This document shows, piece after piece, positions 23,750 to 34,429 of a stretch of DNA of 64,000 nt. Origin of the DNA: Salvia splendens (taxonomy: Eukaryota; Streptophyta; Magnoliopsida; Lamiales; Lamiaceae). Position 1 is the stretch's first letter; every line of letters begins with the position of its first letter. A program made the translations under genes and the position numbers. The DNA is taken from positions 12,361,197 through 12,425,196 of the forward strand of contig NC_056048.1 of the NCBI RefSeq assembly GCF_004379255.2, written 5' to 3'. Under the pieces are notes generated by a model. The model was given only the letters and a program-made list of their open reading frames with translations, did not search any database and was not told the DNA's origin.

Positions 23750-26700
23750 AATGTCTGTGAACCTTAAAGAAATCAAACTCGAAGGCCAAAATTATGTAGA
23801 CTAGAAATATTAAATGGATAAGATTCTCATTGCTTAAAACTTAAAGTTTATACTCACCAGTTCATGTCATCCATTTCCTCGACAAAATTCTATAAAGAAA
23901 ATCCAAAAATGCATTTCATGCATGTACTTGACAAGTTCTTTGAGATAGAAGGTCAAACTACTTTCTTTTAAGTAGTAAGACACGTCTTGGTTTATACCGA
24001 TGATAAAGGGATATCCAATGAGGACGTTGTCCAGATTCTATTGGAACATCCAAAAGAGATAGAATGTTTTGATGAATCTTCTGATTCAGTTACTTAAATA
24101 GTTTCTACACTCAGTTCATCGCCAAATGTAATAGGAAGTGATTATTTGAAGGTTGTTACTGAAAAGTTGGAAACCTTCGGCATTGTATTCACTTTATTAC
24201 TTTTGGAGGAAGATAACATGATAGTTGACGAATTCATTAAGGCTGCATTTTTCCTTTGTCTTAGTTTAATCGAACAGAAGACTAGCAATGGAAAGAGGGA
24301 AAGAGCTGAATTGTTATCAATGAAAGCTATAAAGGCAAGAAATATTTGGTGAAAATGCAAAGAGAAGATACATTGTAAGTCGGATTGACCTCTTATATAA
24401 AGGACAATGACTTAGATAACAATGCAACTTCTAAAGAGAGATCTAAATCCAGTTGGGCAGTTGTTGCAGTGGGAGCTATTTATTTATGCTCACTTTATTG
24501 GTTTGTTTGATGTGTAAGACTTTGTTTTATTGGTACAGTTTAGTTTAGAAAGAATTTAGTTTCAGTTTCTAAACTTGTTTATGATTGAGCGATGTTCGAT
24601 ATCTCATTTTATAATGTGTGCATTATTGAGAAATATGATTCGAATATCTATCATAGTACCATAGAAAAACAAATTGTACATCATAGTATCTAAAGAATAT
24701 AATTGCAACAAGATTGAGTTTAACACGACAGTTCAACTTCTTAAACAATGAATGATAAAGTATTTATGGCATTTAAACATAAGGCCAAGAAAATACTTAT
24801 TAATTGTTCAAATTGATTTTGTCTAACTAAAGTGACTATCGAGATTTTAACAACTTGTTTGTTCAATAGCTTGAAGGTCAAGTAAGTCTGGTTGATGCAC
24901 TACAAGTTAGAATCCTTTGGTGGTTTAAGAAATTCAGAATACTTATAGAGATGCAACATAGAAAGACTAGTAAGTCTCAATGGTTTGCACCATAGGAGAC
25001 GAGCAAATGAGTTAAGATCAGTAGCGGGAGTTCAAATCTAGTTGACTACTCCAAGCATTCTTCTAAAGAATAGGATAGTCATATAAGAAGATATCGAAGT
25101 CTCTCGAAGACAAGTTCGATAAGTGAACAGTTTTACTCAATAACATCTTATCATTGATGGGATATACGTTGGAAACAACGAGTTATACCTTAAAGAAACT
25201 ACCATAACATCAGTACCTTCTACAACACACGAGTTGTGGACTAGAGGCAAGTTTAGTCCAGCACATCTCAAGGCGTGGAGTTATTCCAACACATGTTTTG
25301 GAAAAGGTATCCAAGTAATTGGAGTTGTGTACTGAGGTATGTTTTAAGGTTGTCCCAAATGATAGAAAAGGTACAGGTTCTATAATCTTCACGGCAAGAT
25401 ATGTGTTTGTTTACACGAATACTAGATTCTTTGATGAAGATTATGTGAAGAACTACAAGCCTAACAAGCATGATAATTCTCAAGATAACGAGAATATATA
25501 TTTTCCATCTTAACCAAGAAGTCGTACCATTAGATACTTATGCACTAAGAAAATCAACGTTTGTACTTAAGATTGTAAGAGTCATGCCGTAGTAGGAGCG
25601 CTCTTTGGGAACATAACAAGTTCATGGGTCTAAGAGAGTATTTAGACTCAGTCTTAGATCAACTTGAACCTAATCCCTGTAAATACAAGGACACATTGAC
25701 TCATCAGATAATCATTCTTGATAAGATGATAGATTCTGAATAACAATTTTAATAAGACAAGAATGTTTGCAAGACTTGCGATACTACCCATAGACTATTT
25801 CAGCCAGTGGGAGCTAGTGGATCTGCAAGTGTAAACAAAGATCTTAAAAGGCTAGAATAATGGCTAAACGGTTATACCAAGAGAGAATCATATTCTCGCC
25901 TGCCATTCTACCTAAGTCAATCTGTATCATATTGTCTAATGAGCCTACATAAATTAGGATGTATGTATTATGATTGTCAAGACAGTTTTCTTTTGTAGAA
26001 GTCTTGAGAAGATCATTTACATGGAACATCTTAATGGTTATGTAATATAGGTCAGGAAACACGTGATCTGGAAGCTTAAGTAGATCGTTTATGGTCTTAG
26101 GCAAGCATCTAAATCATAGAACATATGTTTCTTCCACGTTGTCAAATCTTTTGAATTTGACCAGTGCCCTTAACATAGCTACAAGTACAAGAAGGTTGAA
26201 AGTGCACTATATTTGGTATTCTTTGTACTCTACGATGATGACATCTATAAAAGTTGATAAACAACTAAGAGGGTTATCTAACGTAGGAAACTGGTCGTCT
26301 ACCCAGTTTAAGGATAATGGATTTAAGATAATCTAGTTACATTCTAAGCATCTATGTCATCAGATTGCTAGAAAAAGAATGTTATGTTTCTTAAAGAATC
26401 CTACATCTACACAATACTTAGACACTTTAGCATTGAAAATTCCAAGAAAATGTTTTACTTTTCTAGATGAAATTATCTTGTCTCTAGTAAGTGTTTTACG
26501 ACACTGAATGAGATCAAGAGGAATGAGACAAGTTCCGTAATTGGAAGTCCCAATTATGCTATGATGTGTATTAAGTTAGATATTATCTTTGCCTTTGGCA
26601 TAGAAGCTTGATATCATATTAACCATGTCCAAGGACATTGGATTGGTAAAGAATATACTATAGTACTTGAAAAAGACTAAACGGTATGCTCTAGTTTACC

Positions 26701-26760
26701 AGACATCCATGTTATGTCCTTTAGGTTACAACCTGGCAGAATTTTTCACAAAATGCCTAT
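23750..26760 (+). pseudogene. Degenerate copia gag-pol
   Basis: The gag start is visible at 23751 (MSVNLKEIKLEGQNYVD, then a stop). Integrase C-terminal and post-integrase sequence is readable around 25200-25510, with HTSCGLEASL (from PYELWTG), LEKVSKQLELCTEVCFKV and a cleaner frame RYVFVYTNTRFFDEDYVKNY. RNase H-like remnants lie at about 26340-26560. Stops and frameshifts occur every few dozen codons, and the zinc knuckle, integrase core and RT catalytic motif could not be made out. The element therefore cannot encode its own machinery. Confidence 0.65.
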
Positions 26761-26898
26761 ATGGCAACATGTTTTACACATGAGGTGAAAAGTATGGTAG
26801 TTCGATGTATCATGGCCCGAGACCTGCTTAGAGTATAAGTGGGAGAGTTTTGGCAGTGGGTATACTCGAAAGAATGATTTTGAGTATAAGTGGGAGAT

Positions 26899-28356
26899 TG
26901 TTAGGATTGGTATACTGAAAAGCATATTTCGAGCATGTTGCACGGATAGAATTGCTTGTATCCAATAAACTCTACAATCCAATTTTAACCCAAGGCGAGA
27001 AGAAGTAATTTTATCGCATTGGTGTTTGCTTAAGCATGTTTCTCTAACATTTAAATGTATAAGAAGCAAACAAGTCTAATTCTTCAACATAGTAGACTGG
27101 TCGTGAACGACGTTCACAGAAGGTGACGCAGTCGGTCCTTTGTAGAAGAGAAATAGAATTTCACAACCTAGATAGGCTTTGGCTACCTATCATGAAAGGT
27201 TGCAGTGTCAGTCCGCATGTTTCCTTACCTTAGGAAATAAACGACACTGGTGTGGTATAGCACTGAAGGATCTAACAGTTGAGATAAGTCTTTCTTGCTA
27301 TTTACTGAAAGACGAGGTATCAGTGATTGTTATTTCTTAATCTTTGTTGACATAACATTGAGCATACGATATTGATTATGCACTATTTTGATTTATCAAA
27401 TGGTGCGGATTTTTCACAATCCAAGAATCCTGATATCTTGGGTAGTGGTGATCTATGTCTAGAGGTGCTAGTATTGTTATTGCAATGAATCGTGTGCTGG
27501 GTGAGTCCAGTTTGATAATATCCTCAAGAGATGTTCGAAAAATGTTTTATTATTCATAAACCCGGCCGGTTGGAATTTATTCCAGAATAATAAATAAAGA
27601 TTTTGAACTAGACAACTCTTGGAAAAAGATATTAATTAATTAAAGTCAAATATCAGACTTAAATTAATTAATGGATAATTATATCTTAAACACGGGAAAT
27701 AATAAATTAAAGAGGTAAAGCCAGGATTACTCGTAATTTGGGATTGGACGGGCAGTCAATACTATTTTACTGTAGTGGCTGATAATAATATTCTGTCTGA
27801 CTTGTATTAAATTGGGGCTCAATTTAATTAGTAAAAACCCAACAGGTTTGGCCCAAGTCCAACCTCCATGGATCCCTAATCTGGCCCATTATAACTCAAT
27901 ATAAAAGGAGATTAGAAAGGAGATTTAGGGTGAATGAACCTCATAATTTTCGTGCTCCCCTCTGGGAGTGGACGAAAAATCAGTTTTTGAGAAAACTGAT
28001 ATTCTGTCTTCTTTCTAATCAAGCCCTTTTCGATTCTGATAAGTTTTGCCCACCCAAAGGTCAGATTCTGAGTTCAGGATACAGATTAGAAGATTCGTGG
28101 TTGAGTACGAAGATCTTCATGTGGAGAAGGCGCAAGCAATCGTTGATTTTTTGTAGAATCATATCGGTAATTCTAAACCGTAGGAAATTCATGAACTAGG
28201 TTTTAATTCCTTTTACATGAATTGTGTGCGTTCTTGTATGCAATTGATTGTTTAACTTGTAGATAATTAATCCCATAATCGGTCAAATAGATCTGTAGAT
28301 CTTATTTATTTGTTTTTGCATGACTTCTGCTGTGCAAGGGGCTCCAAATCCCAGCA
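26899..28356 (+). repeat. Copia 3' LTR (1458 bp)
   Basis: Same start as the 5' LTR; ends CCAAATCCCAGCA directly before the target duplication GCGGT. Confidence 0.9.
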
Positions 28357-28361
28357 GCGGT

Positions 28362-28568
28362 ACCCAAGAAACAATGCCTCCATGATATATCTATGGAGTG
28401 TTGATTTGAATCTATCTTAATCTTAGCATATCATTGCAACTAATTCCGAAAATGAAACACACGAATTCAATACGATGGAGGCTATCGCACGAGGTGGATC
28501 ATAACCAATGCCCACTTGAGGAAGTTGAACTATTCTACCACCCCATTATAAACTCACGAATACTGGCA
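28362..28568 (-). pseudogene. MULE transposase N-terminal segment, separated by the copia insertion
   Basis: Read leftward from an ATG at 28568, just after an acceptor, the frame gives MPVFVSL, a stop, then WGGRIVQLPQVGIGYDPPRA and SELVAMIC. This is the conserved start of MuDR-type transposases (a beta-rich WGG...PP pattern). Further stops and a frameshift follow before the copia target duplication GCGGT (28357-28361). The sequence resumes at 19561 on the other side, so the copia element inserted in this gene. Confidence 0.75.
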
Positions 28569-28700
28569 TGATTTCTGCAAATATATATATAAACCAACAA
28601 CAATTAGAGACAATTTTTTTCTATAAACCCTAATTTAGTAAGTTTAAAATAAATTTATTAAAACACTAATAATATGCAAATAAACTACAAATAATGGAGG

Positions 28701-28733
28701 AATGTTGAAAGATTGAAGGAAACTTACCGGAAT
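28701..28733 (-). promoter_or_regulatory. Shared 5' leader end with splice donor (right copy)
   Basis: Inverted duplicate of 13681-13713. On the minus strand the donor is followed about 150 bases later by an acceptor (TATATTTGCAG) just before the ATG of the MuDR-type transposase at 28568. The PMD and transposase genes thus appear to start from duplicated leaders. Confidence 0.6.
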
Positions 28734-28846
28734 ATGACGGAAACTCGCCAAGAAATAGCCAAGGAAATCGCTGAGTTTTGTCTGCCTCTCTTTCTCTCGA
28801 ATATTCTGCCTATTCTGCCTCCCTCGCTACTGATTTAAGCAAATTA

Positions 28847-29072
28847 GAGACGCATGATGCTCATGCGTCTCCGCCTAAGACTCATGACGCTCATGCGTCT
28901 TCAGTGAAATTTAAAAAAAATAAAAGACGCATGACGCTTATGCGTCTCTCTGTAAGACGTATGATCCTTATGCGTCGTTAAAAAAATTCGAAAAATTAAG
29001 AGACGTGCGTCTCCATTAAAGACACATAATTGTCATGATTAAAAGGAGACACATGAGGGTCATGCGTATCTC
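28847..29072. repeat. Mirror cluster of GACGCATGA/TCATGCGTC hairpins, right MULE arm
   Basis: About six similar units in inverted order relative to the left arm, upstream of the leader of the leftward transposase gene. Some arms have decayed (for example GAGACGTGCGTCTC has lost its loop). Confidence 0.8.
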
Positions 29073-29229
29073 CCAAAGACGGAATTAAAAAAAAGTCCAG
29101 TACACTCGAGGAATGATAACTAAAATCTAGAACAAAAAAAGAAAAAACCCCTTCTATTCCTATTGCAGCCCAACATCAGAGGAAGAATCTGCTCGCAGCT
29201 CATTTGGTTCTCCATCAGAGGAAGAATCT

Positions 29230-30130
29230 ATTCTTAGACTTCTTGATAAATGGTGCCTTGAGACCCCAACCTCAACCTCTTTTTTTCTTTTGCATTTCAT
29301 AGTTTTTTAGTGTTGCTTTTTGAGCTTGATATTTATGTAGTTTTAATGATTTGCATTGATTTGTGAATTGTATAACTGAGAGCATCATTTGGTGACAGAG
29401 AAGCTGTAATGTCATTTTTGTAATGGATTGTGTTGAGTTTCTAATACATTGCTTTGCTGATTTATCTCAAAGCTGGTATTTATTCTGCTGCAGATGCATC
29501 AGTTTATTGTTTTAGTTTTCTAATTCTATGACTTTTGTTAGTGTACTTGCAATGCCCTTCTGTAACAACACTACAAGAGAAACAAAGCAAAAACATTTCA
29601 AAATAGACGAACTGAGCTTTTCATGCACAAACAATCAAATTTCATTAAGATTGATGAGGCATAAATATACACTAATTGGCAAAAGCAGTTAGGACAAACA
29701 ATTCAACTATAAACTCCAAAATTTAGAAAACCATCACTTGCTACTTCACTGAAACATAAACACAATATATGTTTACAACATATGAAACAAGCAATTCAGC
29801 TATCAACTCCAAATTTAGAAATTAAAGCTATCAACTCCAAATTCAGAAATTAAACAAGTTCACATAGATACCATAATTTGAGTTCACGTAATCAACTCCA
29901 AAAACCATCAAGTTTTCCTACAAAATACCACAATATATCAGTTTACGTACTGATGCAAAAACCCCAACCTACAGTTTACATATATTGATGCAAAAACTAC
30001 AAAAATCACAATCTATCAGTTAGGATGTGCTTTCTTGACTTGGCATAATGCTTCTTGTAGGCCTCTTCCTCTGCAGTGGTTGGATGACTAGGTCAAGTGA
30101 CTGTAATAAGTTACTCATGCTGCTATGAGA
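29230..30130. other. MULE right arm, non-coding stretch
   Basis: No gene was recognised. Near 29165-29230 a fragment (GCTCGCAGCTCATTTGGTTC) lies in direct, not inverted, orientation to its counterpart at 13192-13215, which shows that the right arm was rearranged. The remainder resembles untranslated or captured sequence. Confidence 0.4.
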
Positions 30131-30289
30131 ATCGTGTCCAGACGGCGTTCCAGATCCAGATGGTGCTTTGGGCTTTCTTCCTCTTTTTTTCTGATGTCAC
30201 AAATACATATAGAATGATAAGCACAATGTTATTTTAGTTAAAAGGCAAAATATGAAATGAATATTACCATACCAGCTGTCTTGGGGGCT

Positions 30290-30955
30290 TGTCAACTGGC
30301 TGATTTTGACATTTCCTGATATTGTGACCAGTTTGTAAACATCTCTGCCTTGTCATCTTGCATATTTTCTTCATCTTATTTGGGTTTTTTTTCTGACCTC
30401 TCCATCTCATCTATCTTTCTTTTCTTCTTTGGTCTTCCTGGCATTTTCTTAACCATCTGGTAAACCCACAGCCTTTGGTCTCCATTAAGTGGAGGAATCC
30501 CTTGGCTATATGTCTGTCTATACTTAGCCACAGTGTAGAAATCATGCACATAGCTTTCAATATTATGATTCAGAAAGTTTATCACAGAACAAGCATGAAT
30601 GTTCAAAACTACACTCTTATCAGCAATAGCCCTCTCAACAACCCCTACCTGCTTCCCTTTAACAACATATATGTTCAAAACTATTAATTTAGAAGACAAA
30701 TACCCTAACATTGTCATCACATCACTATCATTTTTAAGTGTTGACCAAATCTGCTTTCCCGGGACTTTGTAATACAGTCCATCCCAAGAAACATACCCCA
30801 ACTTTTGCACTTCATCCACGATGTCAAAATACCCAAATCTATCGGGATCATTCTTTGTGTTGCAAAAACTGTCACCGCCAGTATATATTTTCAACCCATT
30901 ATCATCGAGTACTGCACCTCCATGTTATATACAAGTAACAAATGTGTCCCTAAAT
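30290..30955 (-). pseudogene. Second MULE gene remnant: PB1-like N-terminus fused to transposase C-terminus
   Basis: Read leftward from about 30955, the sequence gives FVTCI, a stop, HGGAVLDDNGLKIYTGGDS and DPDRFGYFDIVDEVQKLGYV. This is the pattern of the PB1-like domain that begins many plant MULE proteins. After LIVLNIYV the frame passes into IHACSVINFLNHNIESYVHD and TVAKYRQTYSQGIPPLNG, then GRPKKKRKIDE, which belong to the end of MULE transposases (after the SWIM finger). The DNA-binding and DDE domains between them are absent. A zinc knuckle follows in another frame (CLQTGHNIRKC, about 30305-30345) with its first cysteine replaced by arginine. It is a deletion product on the same strand as the main transposase; its origin from the same or a second MULE is open. 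Confidence 0.65.
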
Positions 30956-31305
30956 ACATAAACAAACTTGTATAAATCAAACTTTTCGATATAAAAAATT
31001 CAAAATAAAATGTTGTCAAAACTAAAAATCCAAAACAAAAAAAGAAGCAATATTAACCCAAAATATGAAGTCTTCTTATTGACATTTTATCAAACTGGAG
31101 GCCACATAACTATAAACTCAAAATCAATTGTTGAAAATTCCCTAAATCAGAATATAGTTTGAAACCCTAACCAAACGAAAACCTAAACTCAGAATATAAA
31201 AATCGAAACCGTACGTCAGAATATAAAAAAATCGAAGCCTTAACTTACATGTCGGACATTCTCAGTGTTGCAAACGCGAGAGGGACCACTGCTTCTTCTA
31301 CTCGC

Positions 31306-31895
31306 TGTTACGATCACAAATTGTAGAAGGAAGATCGTCGGCCGACGCTTCGTGGGAGTTTGCCGACGTGATTATGGCAAAGGTATGTGGTTCCTTGTGG
31401 ACAAGGAACCCTAAGAGGGGGGTATTGTTGCATGCATGATTATAATAAGTGATACATACATGCATGCAACGTAGGCGAGCAACACATGCATGCATACGAT
31501 CATATTAAGTGGGAGGTGACGTGGCGTTAGTTAGAGTTAGTTATGAACTCTGATTAACCAATGAGAGGAAGGCAACACGTGTTATCAACCAATAGGAAGA
31601 GAGCTATGACGTGTAAAACGAGCTGACGTGGAAGATGACCGAGGCGAGCTAAGAAGCTTAGTATAAATAGTGTAATTGCTGTTTCTTTTGGATTGTCGAT
31701 AAAATTGCTGTGTAATCGTGAGCTTAGGTCGTGGACCGAGAGTTCTTCTTCGTTCATTCCTTCCTATCGTGTAATCTTCTTGTTGATTCAATAAAACGTT
31801 CTTTCTTTTGATCATTCACGAGTGGAGGCTGCGTTTTATCGTTGAGATCGGGTGTGCGAGCTAAGATAGGGAAGTTGCGAAGAAAAATCGTAACA
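31306..31895 (+). repeat. 5' LTR of the young element
   Basis: Starts TGTTACGATCACAAATTG and ends AAAAATCGTAACA. A TATA box (TATAAATA, 31662-31669) and a polyadenylation signal (AATAAA, 31790-31795) are in the expected order. Near 31391-31440 it carries a copy of the interior's own purine-tract region (CCTTGTGGACAAGGAAC, then AGAGGGGGG and TGTTGCATGC). Confidence 0.92.
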
Positions 31896-31896
31896 A

Positions 31897-33633
31897 ATGG
31901 TATCTAGAGCCAACGTTCCTCGGAAAATGACGTCGGCGACGCGATTGACGGAGGAGGAGGAGATAGAGTTGGAATGGGAGAGTGTATGGGAGAGGATTAA
32001 GGACAGGATGGAAGCATCATTCTGCAAAATCAAGCGAGAACAAGAGGCTAATTTCGATGCATTGAAGAAAGCAATTCTAGATCTAAGCATCTCGAGCCAA
32101 GGTCGATCGATGGAGACAACGGATGCGAGTTCCGGCAATTGCAAATCACAATTGGAGCTTCCTAAATTCTCCGACGATCGGGATTTTCATAAATCAATTG
32201 ATGTTGATCGAGCAATTGCTGATGAAGATCTAATGGAGCAACATAGCAGTGAGAGATATGAAGAAATGGATATAGATTTGAAGATCGGAGTGGAGGATTG
32301 CATAAGAGTGTCGACGGAAATTGAGGATATTGAATTTTTGGAGGTAGTGACTACTCCATTGCAGACAACAAGGGAGATATTCATGCCTATGGGGAATGCA
32401 ACGGAGGTGAAGAAAGAGAAGGAATTGGAGCAGGATACACTCAAGGGGACTGAATGCATATCACATGTTCGACAAAATGCGCAAGTGAATGAGCTATATT
32501 GTAGCTTGTCACTACTGCGGTTGCTCAATTGGTTTCCGAGGCCTACGGTGAAGCTGAAGTTCGTGGCTCAACGAGAGGATGAGCTCTATGAGGGGTTTGA
32601 TGATCGTAGTAAGGTTTTTGTTGGGTATGGGGAGTGTAGCATCTTCGATGCTAGAGGACATTTGGGAATTCAGATGGTAAATGAGTATACAGCTTATCAG
32701 AGGAGTGATACTCAACATGAAGTGAGTGGTGGTAAGATGGGGAAACAATTTAATATTGAGGTGGAGAGTGCAGCGATGTGGCAACCGAGGCACATTGTTC
32801 ATTTTGAGCTGAGAATTGGTGTTGATGCAAGGGCTGTTGAGAGGTTAGATCATGGAACCATGAATGGAATTGAATATGTGCAGCACATTGTTGCATTTTC
32901 ATGTTACAGAACTTGTTCACAAGCAAAGGAATTTAAGGAAACTGAACGCCTGCCAATTGCTCGACGAAATGCCTCACTGAGAGAGCTTGCTGTCACCTTG
33001 AAGGTGGTGACGAATTTGACGAGGCTGTCAATTCGAATTCCTAAACCTATGGTGAAGATGAAGATTATGAAGTTTGCTAGCAGAGTTGGCTATGAAGAAG
33101 AGACATTGAACTCCAATGTGTCGTTTTCAGAGAGGAATGGGACTGATCTTGCAAGTTCAGAGAGGGTTGGGACTGATCTTGCAAGGTTGTATGCTGCAAC
33201 TAAGAAAGCTGATATCTTACAAGGGAAATCCATTCCCATTCTCGACGTTGATAGTCATGAGACCGTGGCTGTTGGGAAGAGCACTGGCAGCAGCAGTGTG
33301 ATGAAGAAGGAGTATCAGCTTAGTGACATTGATTGGCTGGTGTCGATTTGGTTTCCACAGCCAACTGTAAAGATGAAACATGAGAGGCTTGGTTTGGAGA
33401 TTCCTAAGCCAAGTGTAAAATGGAAGGTATGGGAAGGTAAAGCACGAGAAGCTTGGCTCCATGATTCCTTGTGGACAAGGAATCTTAAGGGGGAGGGATT
33501 GTTACGATCACAAATTGTAGAAGGAAGATCGCCGGCCGACGCTTCGTGGGAGTTTGCCGACGTGATTATGGCAAAGGTATGTGGTTCCTTGTGGACAAGG
33601 AACCCTAAGAGGGGGGTATTGTTGCATGCATGA
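31897..33633 (+). CDS. 578-residue protein of the young LTR element, gag-like start then unknown repeats
   Basis: The ATG overlaps the primer site (MVSRANVPRKM). Residues about 20-70 are highly charged and likely helical or coiled-coil (IKDRMEASFCKIKREQEANF). LPKFSDDRDF near residue 90 recalls the PKF-D motif of plant gypsy gag proteins; this is the only familial hint. Beyond it I recognise no domain. A short motif recurs four times: FPRPTVKLKF (about 213), IPKPMVKMKI (about 381), FPQPTVKMKH (about 485) and IPKPSVKWKV (about 502). A longer module around TECISHVRQNAQVNEL (about 190) is repeated as TERLPIARRNASLREL (about 350). The last 44 residues come from the 3' LTR. There is no zinc knuckle or pol. 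The frame is intact and the LTRs are nearly identical, so the ORF may be functional or simply recent. Confidence 0.7.
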   Translation: MVSRANVPRKMTSATRLTEEEEIELEWESVWERIKDRMEASFCKIKREQEANFDALKKAILDLSISSQGRSMETTDASSGNCKSQLELPKFSDDRDFHKSIDVDRAIADEDLMEQHSSERYEEMDIDLKIGVEDCIRVSTEIEDIEFLEVVTTPLQTTREIFMPMGNATEVKKEKELEQDTLKGTECISHVRQNAQVNELYCSLSLLRLLNWFPRPTVKLKFVAQREDELYEGFDDRSKVFVGYGECSIFDARGHLGIQMVNEYTAYQRSDTQHEVSGGKMGKQFNIEVESAAMWQPRHIVHFELRIGVDARAVERLDHGTMNGIEYVQHIVAFSCYRTCSQAKEFKETERLPIARRNASLRELAVTLKVVTNLTRLSIRIPKPMVKMKIMKFASRVGYEEETLNSNVSFSERNGTDLASSERVGTDLARLYAATKKADILQGKSIPILDVDSHETVAVGKSTGSSSVMKKEYQLSDIDWLVSIWFPQPTVKMKHERLGLEIPKPSVKWKVWEGKAREAWLHDSLWTRNLKGEGLLRSQIVEGRSPADASWEFADVIMAKVCGSLWTRNPKRGVLLHA

Positions 33634-34089
33634 TTATAATAAGTTATACATACATGCATGCAACGTAGGCGAGCAACGCATGCATGCATACGATCATATT
33701 AAGTGGGAGGTGACGTGGCGTTAGTTAGAGTTAGTTATGAACTCTGATTAACCAATGAGAGGAAGGCAACACGTGTTATCAACCAATAGGAAGAGAGCTA
33801 TGACGTGTAAAACGAGCTGACGTGGAAGATGACCGAGGCGAACTAAGAAGCTTAGTATAAATAGTGTAATTGCTGTTTCTTTTGGATTGTCGATAAAATT
33901 GCTGTGTAATCGTGAGCTTAGGTCGTGGACCGAGAGTTCTTCTTCGTTCATTCCTTCCTATCGTGTAATCTTCTTGTTGATTCAATAAAACGTTCTTTCT
34001 TTTGATCATTCACGAGTGGAGGCTGCGTTTTATCGTTGAGATCGGGTGTGCGAGCTAAGATAGGGAAGTTGCGAAGAAAAATCGTAACA
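33500..34089 (+). repeat. 3' LTR of the young element
   Basis: Same ends as the 5' LTR; differences seen at about 33532, 33644, 33678 and 33841. The long ORF runs 134 bases into it. Confidence 0.92.
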
Positions 34090-34429
34090 CTCGCCGAGTT
34101 CTCGCCTTCAATGTCGGGGGACCGCTGCTTTATCGCCTTCAGTGTTAGGGACCGCTGTCGGGAGAAGAAAGACAAGAAAAATGGGGATTGGGTTCTTCCT
34201 ATGATTTAATGGATTAGGTTTATTGTGATATGAAAAAAAGATGAAAAAACGTTATTTTAATTTAAGATTAAAAACGTTTTGTGATAAATTGCCAAGTAGT
34301 AGTTGACTATTCATCCAGTAGTTGCCAATATAATAAATAAATTTTAAATATTGCCAAGTAGATTGACAACTAGATCTAATTTGCCAACTCAACATACATG
34401 GCAATTTACTATCATCCGGAAATTCAGCC

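Larger units (their letters stand above)
19562..28356 (+). mobile_element. Ty1/copia LTR retrotransposon, 8.8 kb, complete in structure but coding-dead
   Basis: LTRs at 19562-21020 and 26899-28356 are flanked by GCGGT (19557-19561 and 28357-28361). The primer site TGGTATCAAAGC (21023) and a purine tract AAGTGGGAGA (26888-26897) set the orientation rightward. The interior holds a long leader minisatellite and recognisable but stop-ridden copia gag, integrase and RNase H stretches. It lies inside the MULE transposase gene. Confidence 0.9.
31306..34089 (+). mobile_element. Young non-autonomous LTR element, 2.8 kb, one ORF spanning the whole interior
   Basis: Two 590-bp LTRs (31306-31895 and 33500-34089) with about four differences by eye are flanked by a perfect duplication CTCGC (31301-31305 and 34090-34094). 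Primer site TGGTATCTAGAGC follows the left LTR and a purine tract AAGGGGGAGGGA precedes the right one. The 1604-bp interior is one open frame with no protease, RT, RNase H or integrase. It inserted in the right arm of the MULE. Confidence 0.92.
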
